Below, in pieces: positions 49,460-62,693 of a DNA stretch of 64,000 nt. The notes under the pieces are model-generated. The model did not search any database, had not been told where the DNA came from, and saw nothing but the letters and a program-made list of their open reading frames with translations. Source of the stretch: Holtermannia corniformis (Eukaryota > Basidiomycota > Tremellomycetes > Holtermanniales). The number at the start of each line of letters is the position of its first letter. Position 1 is the first letter of the stretch. The stretch is from contig BCIJ01000038.1 of the NCBI GenBank assembly GCA_001599935.1, positions 62,001 through 126,000 of the forward strand, in the 5' to 3' direction. Position numbers and translations under genes: made by a program.

Positions 49460-52040
49460 TCAAGAACCTACACCCTCGACTGCGGTTTGACGACCGCGCT
49501 TTGCTCGCTTGATACTTTTGGAAAGGTTCGGTCGTGGCGCGGCGTACGACTGAGGTCGGGTTGCAGCGCGTACAAGTAGCGACTTTGCCGTGAGAGTGTT
49601 GGCAGACTCGAATGTGGGACTCAGAGGCGACACTGACAACGACGACCGACGCTCATGATGCTCGGGGAAAGGCGTGAGCGCGAGCACTGCTGAAACGGGC
49701 ATACCGTCCTCGTGCCGATGGTGGTCCCGACTGCCTGGAGGCAGAATGAGGATGTCGACCGATGCAGAGCGCGCCGAGGCCTTTGGCCGGCGCCGCTGGG
49801 GAGACGTCGTATTGCCGTGCGCGCAATCTGTGTCGAGTTTCACGACCACAGGCGTAGTCGGTTCGGGCGTGCTCTCAAGCCGACAGCGAGCAGGGGGTAC
49901 TGGGAAGCCAAATTTGGAAACGCTGGCCAGTGACATGGTTGAGAAGCGTAATTGTTCGAACTGTGATTCCGGGCGACTGTGAGCCGCAGCAATGGCACGA
50001 CGGGCGGATCCCTCGACACCAGCATCTGCGGCATCTACAAGGACCTCCATGTCGGTAGCTTGGCATTCGTCGACGGCGGACGGCGCGGCATTCGACGTTG
50101 CCACTCGTTGCGTGGCCTGCACTTCGGAAGTCTTTGTGCCAGCGTTTCGCAGGGTCTCTACCTCCTTCTTGAGTGCTACAACGGCTGCTGCTTCACGCAG
50201 AAAGGCAGAGTTGAGCTTGCCGAGCGCGAGCGATATTGCACTGCATGCATGCGAGCGCTCCATCATGGCTAGACGATGCCTTCGGTCATTGGATTTGTGG
50301 ATCTCTTCGACGAGACGTTCACAGTGAACCGTGACACGCGCTAACGCTGACGCTGCACGTCTGGCTGTTGCGAGATCGCCAGAGCCGAGTGTGTCGGACA
50401 ACAAGGTGGCGAAATGGTGACGGCGCTGCGTGGCTTTGTGATGCGAAGCTCGAAGGGTGGCAACTTCTTGTCGATGTTCCTTGATCGCCCGGCGTACTCT
50501 CACAAGGTCGGGGCCCGTGAGCATCCGGAGAGCTGCGCCTTTTTGCTCCTGGATAGCCGCTCCAACTAATTCCTGTAGGTCACGTTTCGAGATGTGACTG
50601 CGTAGCTCGTCGACATCAAAGTCTTTCCATGCGACAGTTGCCGGCCCGAAGTCAATCTCGTAGGGTGGGGAAATTTGGCGACCCTTATCCTTGACCGGGG
50701 ACACCGTTGATGGTGTTACCAACTGCGATCCGGCCGTGATATCCCGGTGCAACCTACCACCTTTGCCAGCGTCCGACTTGGACCGTTGCCGTACGCAAGG
50801 AGTACGCGGAGAGGCGGACAAGTCGTTGGTGGAAGCCCAACTCCTCGGATGCTTCGACAGAGACGTCTGCTTGGAATGAACAGACGTAGCAGCTTCGCAG
50901 GTTTGACCAGGTGTGACTGGCGGAGCGGCGTGACACGCAGCACGTTCTGCCGACCCGCCCAGTCCCTTCTCAGCTAGTTGACTTCGGTGAGCGGATCCCG
51001 GGATCGCGAAAACGGTCGACACAGCCGTGCCGGGTGATGTGTATGCCGACGGGGTTGAAGTTGCGGTTGGTGGACCAAGACTCTGGGTGTATGCGCCGAG
51101 CAACGAAGGGGGATAACCCTCGTTTGCAGTATCTTCGATTGCAATGTCCGAAGTCGACAAGAGCGGAATTGACTGCTTGGCGTTTGTCCGATCGGTGGAC
51201 TTGTAGACGTTCAGCATGTGTTGCTACCCAGTTGACCAGTCCAACTTACTAGTCCATTCGACCCAACAAGCGAGACATTCATAGTCGACTGCTTACTCAC
51301 AGACGTCTTCGCATACTACCGATCAACGAGGTCTCTAGCTGCATGATGGTGCTCACCTCGAAGACGTCATCGGAGGGCGATGAAAAGACTTCATCCAGAC
51401 GATCGCGCAGGAGGTTGCCCAGTGTCGCACTCAACGGCGTGCAATCGAGCTCGACATCTAGGGTTTGACGGGTCTTGCTAGTCGCCGGTGCTGGCGCCGA
51501 CGCCGACCGAGTTGTTGGCATCGTAGACATCACCGAGCTTGTCGCGCTTGTGCGAGGGGAGAAGTTGGCCGCGAATGGCGTCGCGACGGTTGACGGCGAC
51601 CGCTCCGATGGCCAATATGTTTGCATTGCTGGTGCTGGCTTCTCTTTCCACTGTTGCGCAGGCGGGGAGCCCACAAACAACTGTGCTGGTTGACAGATGT
51701 CAAACACGGGAAGTAGCCGTTCTTGTGAGCCGTTGGGGTCGAGTTGACGCCTCTCGCCGAGTCCGCCAAAGACAGGTGTCAGTGAAGTCAGTGACGATGA
51801 CTGAGTTCTCGGCTGCTTGTAGGGCTTGTTTGAATTGGTGGTGAAGATGGAGCAGGACAAGCTTGATGCCAGACTTGCCGAGGCCATGTTGCCGAGCGAC
51901 GACTGAGCTTACAGCGACCGGCGCCCGCAGAGATCTGAGACGGATGCTCTGAGACAAACGCTCTGAGGATTGTTTGAACCAATTCGTTGGCGTGCCCCCT
52001 GGGCCGTTGCCAAGAGCAACTGTTTGGGCATGGGCTCCAT
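49460..52040 (-). CDS. unknown protein with helical middle, about 796 aa (may be two genes)
   Basis: Function unknown. Three segments join in phase 0: MEPMPKQLLLATAQGARQ to NNPQS (57-nt intron, donor GTTTGT), then SSLGNMASASLASS to SDDVFE (133-nt intron 51224-51356, donor GTGAGC), then QHMLNVYKSTDRTN to the stop. The total is exactly 797 codons. The helical centre reads FDVDELRSHISKRDLQELVGAA and includes MERSHACSAISLALGKLN. From memory, similar blocks occur in unknown basidiomycete proteins. The flanks are Ser/Pro-rich and the C-terminus is basic (SIKRAKRGRQ). Alternative: the 585-aa part starting at Met 51217 is one gene and 51297-52040 another, since the upstream frame stops at 51297. Confidence 0.65.
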
Positions 52041-52267
52041 CACACCGTCGTCGTCCTACGTACGTCAGGAACAGGACGCGACGGCCAAACAGCCTTCTGC
52101 TCACTAAACCTTGCACATCGCAAGACGAAACACCAACTATAAAGTCCGAAACGTCGGATGACCCACGACCCTGTCCGAGCTTGTAGGGTATGCATCGCGT
52201 TCATGAGGGGCATTGTGACGGATCGTAGGACTCTGTATCGTGCTGACCAAGGGGCTGCAGTGTTTCA

Positions 52268-53052
52268 TTATCTTGGCAACTGGCGCCATTCATCCTCGAG
52301 GTGCGATTTGAGGGCTGGCATGGATGCAAAGGCTTTGTTGCACCGATAGCAGGCGAGTGGCTGCTTTGCGATGGTGTCCCTGCTTGATAAGCCCTGCGAG
52401 ATTATCAAGTCAGCTCAGCACGGTCGACGCAAAGCACACACCGCCGCCTGTTGTTGTACGTAGTCTGGTCCAGCGTCGTCGTCATACCATGAGAGTACAT
52501 CGTCAAGGTGCACAAAGAAGCCAGCATGGGGGTGGAAAGAGTTGTAGTGATGTTTGTGCTTGAGGCGTGAGGAGACAAGATCGGAGGACAGGACGTGCAG
52601 ATGGATATGGCTGAAGCCAACGTCAGCTCATGTGCTGACTGGACGCTCTATGCTGACCGCATTGACGGGATTGCATGGAATCCGAGCATGACGTCCCAAA
52701 CAAAGCCCTCAGTCTTGAGCATCTCATCCTGAATCATCTCCTTTGCCTCCAGCCCAGCCACTTGAAGCTCTTTCAACACAATGAGAGCGACCTCGCGCGG
52801 CAGCGTCAGCACGGCTGCGAGGGAGTCCAGGTCATTGGCAGTGATGGACTTGCAGAGGGATCCTGATTCATCGAAGACCTTTGAGGAGAACGGGACTCGC
52901 GGCAAGCAGAGAAAGTGATAATGAGATTTGGGAAATGCGTCAAAGATGGTGACGGTGCTCTGGTTACTGGCGAGCAGGACGGCGGCCGACAGCTGGCGTG
53001 CCGGTTGCTTGAGTGTTGCGTAGCGTCCGAGTGCATCCAGATGGGCTGCCAT
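52268..53052 (-). CDS. HNT3: aprataxin-like DNA-adenylate hydrolase (HIT plus zinc finger)
   Basis: Removes 5'-AMP from abortive DNA-ligation ends; a nuclear DNA-repair enzyme. It starts MAAHLDALGRYATLKQPARQ. Next comes the HIT substrate-binding region IFDAFPKSHYHFLCLPRVPF, then DVMLGFHAIPSM and the histidine triad HIHLHVLSSDLVS, completed across a 45-nt intron. It continues with LKHKHHYNSFHPHAGFFVHLDD. The C-terminal C2H2 finger CYRCNKAFASMPALKSHLEDEW is the aprataxin mark that separates it from HINT proteins (its Cys pair and His pair are visible). The splice between the HIT domain and the finger is inferred (donor at HLDD, acceptor CGCAG). About 205 aa, no FHA domain, as in fungal Hnt3. 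Divergent from the next gene by 105 nt. Confidence 0.9.
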
Positions 53053-53157
53053 GGCTGCCAGTCCGCCAAGATGATTGTCAAAGCAGATGTTGAAAACACT
53101 TCATGTGGTGACAAGATTGTGGATGTCGTCGATGTCAGACTTTGGTTCGAGCGACTG

Positions 53158-54212
53158 ATGACAATGTCGGACGGGATTGCAGACCTGCTTGGAGCTCTCC
53201 CTCTGGATGACAGCTCCGAGGATGAGCAGCCTGTGCTGTCCAGCCGCGAGAGGCGGATTGCTGCGGCCGTTCAGCGCTCCAAGTCATCCTATGGTCCCAG
53301 CCAGGCGTACACGGAAGCTGGGGTACGCCGCTGGGTGTTCGCAAAGTGCAAGCTGAACATGGTCAGCATTACAGCTCGCTAGAATCCCCTGTGGACGGAT
53401 CAGCTTCCTATAGTCGTCATATGGGTTTGTTCGGTCCTAGCAACGTCTACTATGCTGATCAGTGTGTATAGAGTACATGGCCGCCCAGCTCTACGTCGCG
53501 GGGCAGTATGAGGAGTGTCGACAACTCTGTCAAGCTTTGTTCGCCCAATCAGGCTCGGATCGAGAGTTGAGCGACCTGGCAATGCGAGCTGCCCTGCGAA
53601 GCGACAAAGCGAATACAGTGGTTGCTCTGGCGGACGAGTCTCGCCAATGGGTACGCAAGCCTTGCGTTGTCTCTCCAGGATGGCTGACGATCGCAGTGGA
53701 AGGGTACGCCTGGCATGGCAGTCACCGCTGCGCGTGTCTACGATCGCAACGGGCTTCATAAAGGTAAGTGGATCTGGCACTGTTGTCCGACGGTGGCCGA
53801 TCGACCATCTGCAGGTGCTTTGACTGCAGGCCTCACTTGCGTACATGAACGCGGCTTCAGCTCGGAACCTCTCAAAGTGCTCGACGAGATTTGCAACAAC
53901 TGGCTTGCAACCGTCAACACAAGCGATACAGGCCTGCAATCAGCTTTGGCAACGTTGAAGAGCGCATTGGCATACGCTTCGAGTGATAGCAAGAACCGAC
54001 TCGATGCGCCAGGCCCGGACGGCGCCGAGGCCGTGGCGGACAACATTGCTGTTAGGCCGCAACCAACGGACAGTGCCATAGCCGACATGGCTCAGGCGCT
54101 CTGGCACAAAGAACCCAAGGACGAGCTCTTGCGGAGCTTTTTCAAGAGAATCGACGCTTTGTCGCGATCACTGCCAGACGAAGTCGCCGAGCGCAGCGTC
54201 AGGACCCTGTAG
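53158..54212 (+). CDS. unknown helical-repeat-like protein, 288 aa
   Basis: Not recognised. Five exons; introns of 44, 47, 46 and 51 nt all splice in frame and give exactly 289 codons. The N-terminus MTMSDGIADLLGALPLDDSSEDE is acidic, then basic. The middle EYMAAQLYVAGQYEECRQLC and LAMRAALRSDKANTVVALAD looks like TPR-type helical hairpins, as does AVTAARVYDRNGLHKGALTAG. The C-terminus is helical (LLRSFFKRIDALSRSLPDE). The second intron uses a GTTTGT donor with a CTGAT branch and restores HMEYMAAQ. No signal peptide or membrane helix. It could be a scaffold or assembly factor, but this is only a guess from shape. Ends 30 nt from the RPT2 stop (convergent). Confidence 0.75.
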
Positions 54213-54242
54213 TCTCGTCGATCGTAATGCATGGTGTCCAGT

Positions 54243-56075
<1,833 letters not shown>

Positions 56076-56677
56076 GACTGAGTACTATTGCTCGGCTGTT
56101 GCTCGGATCTCAACCTCTCTAGTCCCTTGTCGTCGATTCTCACTGGTACGCTGCTACTGATCTATCTCGACTCGTCCAACGTCGTCGCCGCCGTCGAATC
56201 GGATGGACCGTCGAAACGCTCGTCACCGACGCGCAAGCTGATCGATGTCGCGGGCCTATTTGCCACCGTCGGCTGTGTTAGGCGTGCAGATAGATGCGCC
56301 CGCGGCCCGCGATGCTAATGCTGGTGTCACATGAAATATCTGCATTCGCTGTTCCGCAGTCACCACCAGACCCCCGTAGAGTGCATTCCGCTCGAGTTGC
56401 TGACGCCATAGGGGCGAAGTCGCTTGCAAAGCATCGCCATAGGTGTACCGTGCAGGTATGCAGCCCAGTCGACTGCCCGGTAGCGTCTTGCATAGCATTG
56501 ACACACAGCAGTAGTGTGCCTCGAGGTGACGGCGCACGGCTAGTCCTGCACCGCCAAGCACCTCCTCTATGCTACAAGGGGTTCATAGCGCGATAAGCGT
56601 GTAACAGCTCAGCGTACACACGTCACCCGCCGTATGAACTCGGCTGCCTCGTTGGCATCTCGCAGGCGTCATCCTCC
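56076..56677. other. divergent promoter region RPT2 / PLC1
   Basis: About 600 nt between the two divergent starts. It contains the proteasome element at 56259-56267. A minus-strand frame (about 56256-56561) gives a 101-aa peptide without known motifs and is not annotated as a gene. Confidence 0.6.
56259..56267 (-). promoter_or_regulatory. PACE (proteasome-associated control element) upstream of RPT2
   Basis: Perfect 9-base GGTGGCAAA on the RPT2 strand, 184-192 nt upstream of the ATG. In ascomycetes this is the binding site of Rpn4, the activator of proteasome genes. Position and orientation suit a functional site; whether this organism uses a comparable factor is unknown. Confidence 0.6.
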
Positions 56678-59600
56678 ATGGATCTTCCAGCTCCCATGGC
56701 CGAGATGACAGCTTCTACCGATAGCGTTGCAAGCACGATGCCGGACGCAGATGGCGGCGACAAGATGCGCATATCGTCTTCTCTACCTTCCTTTCAACTC
56801 ACCGGGCCTTCGCGACAGTCCTCGCTCGCCATCGATAATCATAGCGGAGCCGACGGCGCCTCCGACGTGAATACGCAGGTTTCGTGCGTTATCGGTGCAC
56901 ACGACATGCACACTACCATGCCGCCGTTACCGGAAACGCAAACCACGCCTGGTGTACCTCCTGGCGTACTGCCCGATATCCCGCAACCGTTGCTGGACGG
57001 CATCCCAATGATCAAAGTCACGGCCAACAGGGTCAAGACGCGCGAGTTCAAGCTGACACCGACGGGGAGTGCAATTACGTGGGAGAGCCGCAAGCTTGGC
57101 GTGGGTGCGTTGGCAAAACTCATCATCCACTGCGCAAGAACTGACGGCCGTGAAGCCGAGATTTGTCAGATCCGCGAGATCCGCCTGGGAGCCGCACACC
57201 ACGAGCATCTTGCAAACGGTAACCTCACCTCGGCCGACGCCTCGCGCTGGATCTCGATCGTCTACGTCCAGCCGCCGTCACAGTGGAAAGCCTTGCACAT
57301 GGTCGCGCCGTCAGATGAGGCTTACGAGCTCTGGTTATCGACATTGCACACGCTGCTGCGGGAGATTCGGATCATGTCCGGTAGACCAGACGCTCTACCA
57401 GGCGCACCGCCTCAAGTCATCACCGTAACCGGCGACAAGCTTTCGTCTTCCGGCGATGATCGCGCCGTTCACTGGGCCAGGCGCTTCCTCACTGCCGACG
57501 GGACATGCGCACCTACACACCCGGGTGTCGCAAGAGACGTCTCCAAACGCCTAGACCTGGATGCCGTCCAGACACTATGCAAGAAAGCCGGTATCGGCTG
57601 CACGACCGCAGAGATCAAGCAGCGGTTCACGGTTCGTTGGCGTCAAAGTCATGCGTTGGACTGACACCATCTCAGGAAGCAGATCGCGACTCGAAAGGAA
57701 CTCTTGACTTTACCGAATTTCAGGCGTTTGTGCAAAGCCTCAAGTCCCGGCCGGACATCGATCAGCTTTTTGACAGCTTGACTGAGCACGCACCCGTCAT
57801 GGATCAACCCACCTTCGCCCGCTTTCTCGCAGATCACCAACAGGTACGAGCTGCATAGAGTGCTATCGGACTGCTGACTGTTCGTAGGTGACCGCTAGCG
57901 ATCCCCGTGTCACCAAATGGTATCACAAGCATGCCCGCACACCCATATCACCCGAATCAACCGAGCGTAGCATGTCCGCGGCTGATTTTGCCGCGTTCCT
58001 GACGTCTGCCGACAATTCCGTCGTCGCACTTGCCGATCAGGGCGTCGGTCAAGACATGACTAGGCCACTTTGTGACTACTTCATCTCGAGCTCGCACAAC
58101 ACCTACCTCGTAGGTGGTCAGTGGCGAGGCGAAAGCACCGTCGAAGGCTACGTGAGGGCGCTGTTGGCCGGCTGCCGTTCCGTCGAGAGTACGTGGCACG
58201 ACGTTCAGTGCCCAGTGACTGACCTTAATCAGTCGATTGCTGGGATGGCGACATCGAGCCGGTCGTCTATCACGGCAAGACTTTGACCTCGTCAGTCTCT
58301 GTGCGTGACGTCTGCAAGGCAATAGCCAAGTATGGCTTTCTTGCCTCGCCGTACCCGATCATCATCTCGGCAGAGGTACACTGCTGTCTAGAGCAACAAG
58401 AAACCCTCGCGCGCGTACTCCGCAGCGTCTTTGGCGAAATGCTCATCGTTGGCGAACTCGACGGCGTCTCTGGCAATCTGCCGAGTCCTGAGCAGCTCCA
58501 GCGTCGCATACTATTCAAGGCGAGTGCGTCTTCTGAAACCCAACGTTGCTGACGAGTCGATGTAGACCAAGCAAACTGATGGCAACTACATGGGTATTGC
58601 CCGAGCTGCTACAGAACCATTGATGGACTACGCCTCGCTCTCCGAGTCAACCGAGTCTGATGCTGACTTGATCCGTAAGCGTGAAAAAAATTATCGCCTG
58701 ATATTCTGACAAGTGCCAGCAACGCATTCGCGATCCCCGAGCATCGTAGGCCGCATGACCCGCCGCTTGTCATCTACGAAGCGGGTTGTGACCATGAAAA
58801 TGAAGTCGCCTTCAGAGGTCGACCAGGTCACGCCACCCTCTACGCCCAGTTCAGCCACCCTGTCATCTCCCAAGAGTCTGGCATCGCCGCCTCTGAGTGC
58901 CGTCACTCGACCGCGACCAAAACACCGACGCTCTTCCTCTTCGTCGTTTGCAAAATCGCAATCTTCGCCCGACCTTATGGCCCTCTTGGTCTACACTTCT
59001 GGGGTCAAGTTCCGCGGCTTTAGCAAGACTGCCCCTTACAACTTCAACGACATGTTCTCCCTCGGCGAAAAGACAGCCACCAAAGTCATCAAAGCAGCGC
59101 ACGAGGACCTCGTGAAACACAACCGGTCTCATCTCACCCGAATCTACCCAAAGGGCATCCGCCTGACGAGCTCCAATTATGAGCCGCTTCTCTTTTGGCG
59201 AGCAGGGTGTCAATTGGTCGCCATCAATTGGCAGACCACCGGTGAGTAGAGACATGGTCAAGACTAAATCACTCACTATGATAGATGTCGGGTTCAAGCT
59301 CAATCACGCAATGTTCTCGCGAAACGGCAAGTGCGGCTACGTTCTCAAGCCTGGTCATCTTCGTATCAAGCCGAAAGAAGCAACCGAATTCTTGACCACC
59401 TACAAGCTGGTTGTAGAGGTACGCACAACCTCACTTTGCAGCCCCAGTATTCATCACGCCTCAGATCATCTCAGGCCAACAGCTGCCTTTGCTTCACGGA
59501 TCCGAGGCAAAAGACGCGGAGCCTTGGATCAGCACGACGTTATTCCTACCTCCATATTTGGGGACTGACCAGACCACCCCAACCTCACCGACGTCCACGT

Positions 59601-59932
59601 CCCAACCCAGTCTCTTACATAGAACCAATGAAGTCAAGGGCAACACTTTCAACCCTAGGTGGGACTCGAAAGCCGAGTTCGAATTTCAATGTCTGCCGAG
59701 CTTGCTTGACCTCGCCTTTATTGACCTCGAGCTACGCGATGGAGACGAAGACGGCGAGATGGGGCGTTGGTGTGCTTCGCTGCGTGGCATCCAGCAAGGT
59801 GAGTCTCTGCTGACTGCGACGGTTGGTATTCACAGTCAAACAGGATACCGCCATGTGCCGCTGTACGACAACTTGTACTCGCAATTTCTCTACTCCACCC
59901 TGTTCATCCGCCTGCAACTCAGGCCATTATGA
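56678..59932 (+). CDS. PLC1: phosphoinositide-specific phospholipase C (delta-like)
   Basis: Hydrolyses PI(4,5)P2 to IP3 and diacylglycerol at the plasma membrane. A Ser/Pro-rich N-terminus precedes a PH-like domain (about residues 110-240: MIKVTANRVKTREFKL, SRWISIVYVQP, WKALHMVAPSDEAYELWL). EF-hand-type helices follow (EADRDSKGTLDFTEFQAFV). The catalytic X box has CDYFISSSHNTYLVGGQ, with the catalytic His, and VVYHGKTLTSS. The Y box has GVKFRGFSKTAPYNFNDMFS and HLTRIYPKGIRLTSSNY. The C2 domain has NTFNPRWDSKAEFEF and ends GYRHVPLYDNLYSQFL. About 950 aa. Domain order PH-EF-X-Y-C2 is PLC-delta/fungal Plc1. Several short introns. Shares its upstream region with RPT2. Confidence 0.95.
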
Positions 59933-60144
59933 CTTTAAAGAGCAGTTAGCTATGCATTCATGTTATCGTCGAGGCGGATGCATCACACAAAACGCATGAA
60001 TGAGTGGAGAACACTTTTTCACTCTCAAGCGTCAGGAAACACCGATCACGGACCGCAGTCCCTTGCTTGGTGGACATGCCGAAGAGGGAGCAAAAGCCTT
60101 GCTTTCGCGATTGCCAATTGTATATACACTCAGAGACTTGTACC

Positions 60145-60827
60145 CTACTTCTCCTCGTCTTCGTCCTCCTCGGCGTTCTCCTCCGCATTGTCTTCGACAC
60201 CTTCCTCACCGGCAGAGTTCTCCGCTGCAAAACAAGGTCAGCTCGCGTCCCTCCATCCGCATGTCGAAGACGTACCCTCTTCTTCGTCCACCTTGGCATC
60301 ATCGTCCTTTTCATCCTCATCCTCTGCGTTTGGGTCAATGCCGGCTACCTTGTAGGCTTCGGCCTGATTGACGACTGTCAGTACGATCGACGTCTGGACC
60401 GAAGGGAGCCTCACCGAAGCATAGTTGACTGGCTGGCGGGGGCGGCGAGGTGGGAGATCCTCGAGCTCTTCCTCCGAGACTTCCGCTTCTGCCTCAGGAG
60501 TCGGATCGCGGCTGGCTTTGCCCTTGCCTTTGCCACTGGGGGCATCATCTACTCAATGTCAGCGCAATGCGTCACGTCAGCGTGAATCCCGCTGCGTACC
60601 AGTCTTGGGCCTGAGTAGACGGTTAGTCGTGATCTCAGAAGATTGCAATAGACGCGCACTCACTTTTTGGCTTCCGCAGCCTCATCCGTGACTGCTTCGT
60701 CCACTGCCTTGCGCTTGTCGCCGACTTCCTGAGCAGGCGTAGATTCGACGGACGCATCGGCAGTCTCGACTTGCTTGATCGTCTCCGAGTTCTCCTCTTG
60801 CAGAGCCTTTGCTTCAGACGCCGACAT
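60145..60827 (-). CDS. acidic unknown protein, 158 aa (histone-chaperone-like composition)
   Basis: Function unknown. Five exons; introns of 53, 51, 51 and 51 nt all splice in frame and give exactly 159 codons. It starts MSASEAKALQEENSETIKQV, carries a Lys-rich patch (AKKPKTDDAPSGKGKGKAS), a possible nuclear localisation signal, then EVSEEELEDLPPRRPRQPVN, SAEAYKVAGIDPNAEDED, and ends in a nearly pure Glu/Asp tail (NAEENAEEDEDEEK). The acidic-tail layout resembles small histone chaperones or nuclear binding proteins, but no family motif is recognised. It is the last ordinary gene before the transposon region. Confidence 0.75.
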
Positions 60828-61083
60828 GGTGTTTGTTTGCTAGTCTAGTGCTCAATGCTCGACGCGTTCAACCACGTCGTAGTGTTACGTAAGTCAACAT
60901 GCTAGGCACGTGAAAGGAAGCGTGTACTCGGCAAACCCTTCGGTAGCCTTGCTTGCCCCTTTAGGCTTCTTATGATTTGCCGGCAGAGACCCTAAAGGCT
61001 TGATATGCACCATTTGACCCGCACGCGCGTACGCACACGCAACTGGCCTTTCACTACAGACATTTGCAAATATCTACGAACGA
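60828..61083. other. boundary between gene space and transposon nest
   Basis: About 256 nt upstream of the acidic-protein gene, no features recognised. The inverted-repeat element begins at 61084 with TGTCACGCC. Confidence 0.4.
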
Positions 61084-61407
61084 TGTCACGCCTACGGCGG
61101 TGTCACGTGGCGAGTAGCCGCTTCGCGGTGCTCAGAGTGCCACTGGTGCTAATCGCACCACTGTCTGTGCGCTGCGGCTGTGCCGCCGCGCCCCTCGTCT
61201 TCTGAGTTGTCTCCTGTTGTATCTACATCGCTCGAATATTATAGTGCTCTATCTCTATTCTCGCTCATCGATCCTCCCGGTTCCTCGTAGTGCAGAACCT
61301 TGCTTTCCGCTGCGCAATCGAGAGTCCCGCCCTTCGGAGGTAGATCTTCACCGATCTCGCCTCAGTCTCCCCGGGTCATCGTCCTCTCTAGACGAGACCC
61401 TCACACT
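61084..61407 (+). repeat. inverted repeat, left copy
   Basis: 324 nt. Bases 61101-61266 (166 nt) are identical to the reverse complement of the right copy; the inner 140 nt are clearly diverged. The first 17 bases differ at a few positions. Confidence 0.9.
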
Positions 61408-61502
61408 GCGCGCCCGAGAGTTCCCCCTTCGGAGGTAGATCTTCGCCGATCCCGCCTCGACCTCCCAGTCCTCGTCTTCCTTAGGCGAGGGCGTCACAAG
61501 AC
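61320..61502 (+). repeat. tandem duplication of ~99 nt
   Basis: Two units starting GAGAGTCCCGCCCTTCGG (61320) and GAGAGTTCCCCCTTCGG (about 61419), both continuing GGAGGTAGATCTTC then CCGATC. They share roughly 75-80 percent of bases. The right inverted-repeat copy has only one such unit. Confidence 0.7.
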
Positions 61503-61631
61503 CTGCTAACCTCAGTATTGTTGTCAAGAGTGAGCTCTGGAGGACTCGGCAGCTACCCGTGGTTCAGGAGTGCATGTAGAAGTAAGACCAGATGAAGAAC
61601 TACAACAGCCAAAGCCCCTTCTCTTATACCA

Positions 61632-61720
61632 GTGGCCTCTCGGGATATCGCGGACGTTGTCGTTGACGTTGGCGTTGGCATTGACGTTGACGTTGGCGTT
61701 GACGATGGCGATGACGATGG

Positions 61721-61752
<32 letters not shown>

Positions 61753-62180
61753 TTGCAGTCCTTCCACTTCCAGTAGTTCCTGAGCAAGGCCTGCGTAGCC
61801 TACGGCTGCCGATCGGACCGACCGGCCGGAGCCTGACAGGATCCAGGCGGGATCATGACAATTGTCCTCTTTTGGCAGTTCATGTTAGAGGGCTGACTAC
61901 CTCTAGCCTGACAGTGGAGCGAGCATTCTCGTATGCTGGACTCAATCTGCAAGATCGTCGGCATAACCTTACTCCTGGGACAACCTCGGCATCCCTGTTA
62001 CTGGCCCAGTGGTATCTCGAGGGGCTGTGCGACAAGGATGACTTCAATCAGATGGAAGGGGCCAAGAAGACGCCAAGCAAGAGCAAGGATGTCGGCAAGA
62101 AGACACCTCGTGCCAGCAAAGGCAAGGGCAAAGCCAGGATGGATGAGCAGGACGTGTTCTCGGACGACAAGAGTGACTAG
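61632..62180 (+). pseudogene. hAT-family transposase, C-terminal dimerisation domain remnant
   Basis: The C-terminal hAT dimerisation motif is clear: TVERAFSYAGLNLQDRRHNL (61911 onward), then TPGTTSASLLLAQWYLEG. It is followed by a Lys/Ser-rich tail (KKTPSKSKDVGKKTPRAS) and a stop at 62178-62180. Upstream, the frame is replaced by a Val/Asp repeat from a microsatellite (about 61655-61755); the zinc finger and DDE-type catalytic region are missing. Presumed non-functional. Confidence 0.75.
61655..61755 (+). repeat. GTTGNC / GATGRC hexamer microsatellite
   Basis: About 100 nt of imperfect GTTGAC/GTTGGC units passing into GATGGC/GATGAC units. In the hAT frame it encodes alternating Val/Asp then a run of Asp. 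Confidence 0.85.
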
Positions 62181-62693
62181 GCACGTGTTAATATGTATGA
62201 TTGGCCGACGGCGTCGCGACGACCAACAGACTGTCTGTCGACGTTTAAGCTTCGACACTAACCCCCCTCGACGGTCTGTCGATTGCTGCCGACGCGGAGT
62301 ACATCGACGGCGTCGATGCACGTCGGCAGACGCCGACCCCTGACGCCGAACGCAAAATCGACGCCAGCCCAAGACTACAGTGCAGCCTCTATAAATGGAA
62401 CCTCCCTATTTGAGAGGCCTCTCTATTTGGACACCTCGAGGGCGGTTTTGAGCATTTCCCTATGATTATGGCATGGAAATGGAATATGTCTCTCTAGATG
62501 AGAACAAAACCACGCGGTCGAAATGTCCATTTACGGGATTTTGGATTTGAGGATGCCGAAAGGCCTGATTCGGATTCTGTGCGCACGTCAGCAGCCAGAA
62601 AACACGCTCTGCTGGTCCCTGGCACTGGGTGGCGCACTGTACCAGGCGCGAGAGCTGCAGCAACGGTAACTGAGAGGCGTACCGGGACCAAAT

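Noticed and set aside
56256..56561. 101-codon minus-strand frame upstream of RPT2
   Set aside because: Looks somewhat protein-like, but has no family motif, overlaps the divergent promoter and contains the PACE element at its end.
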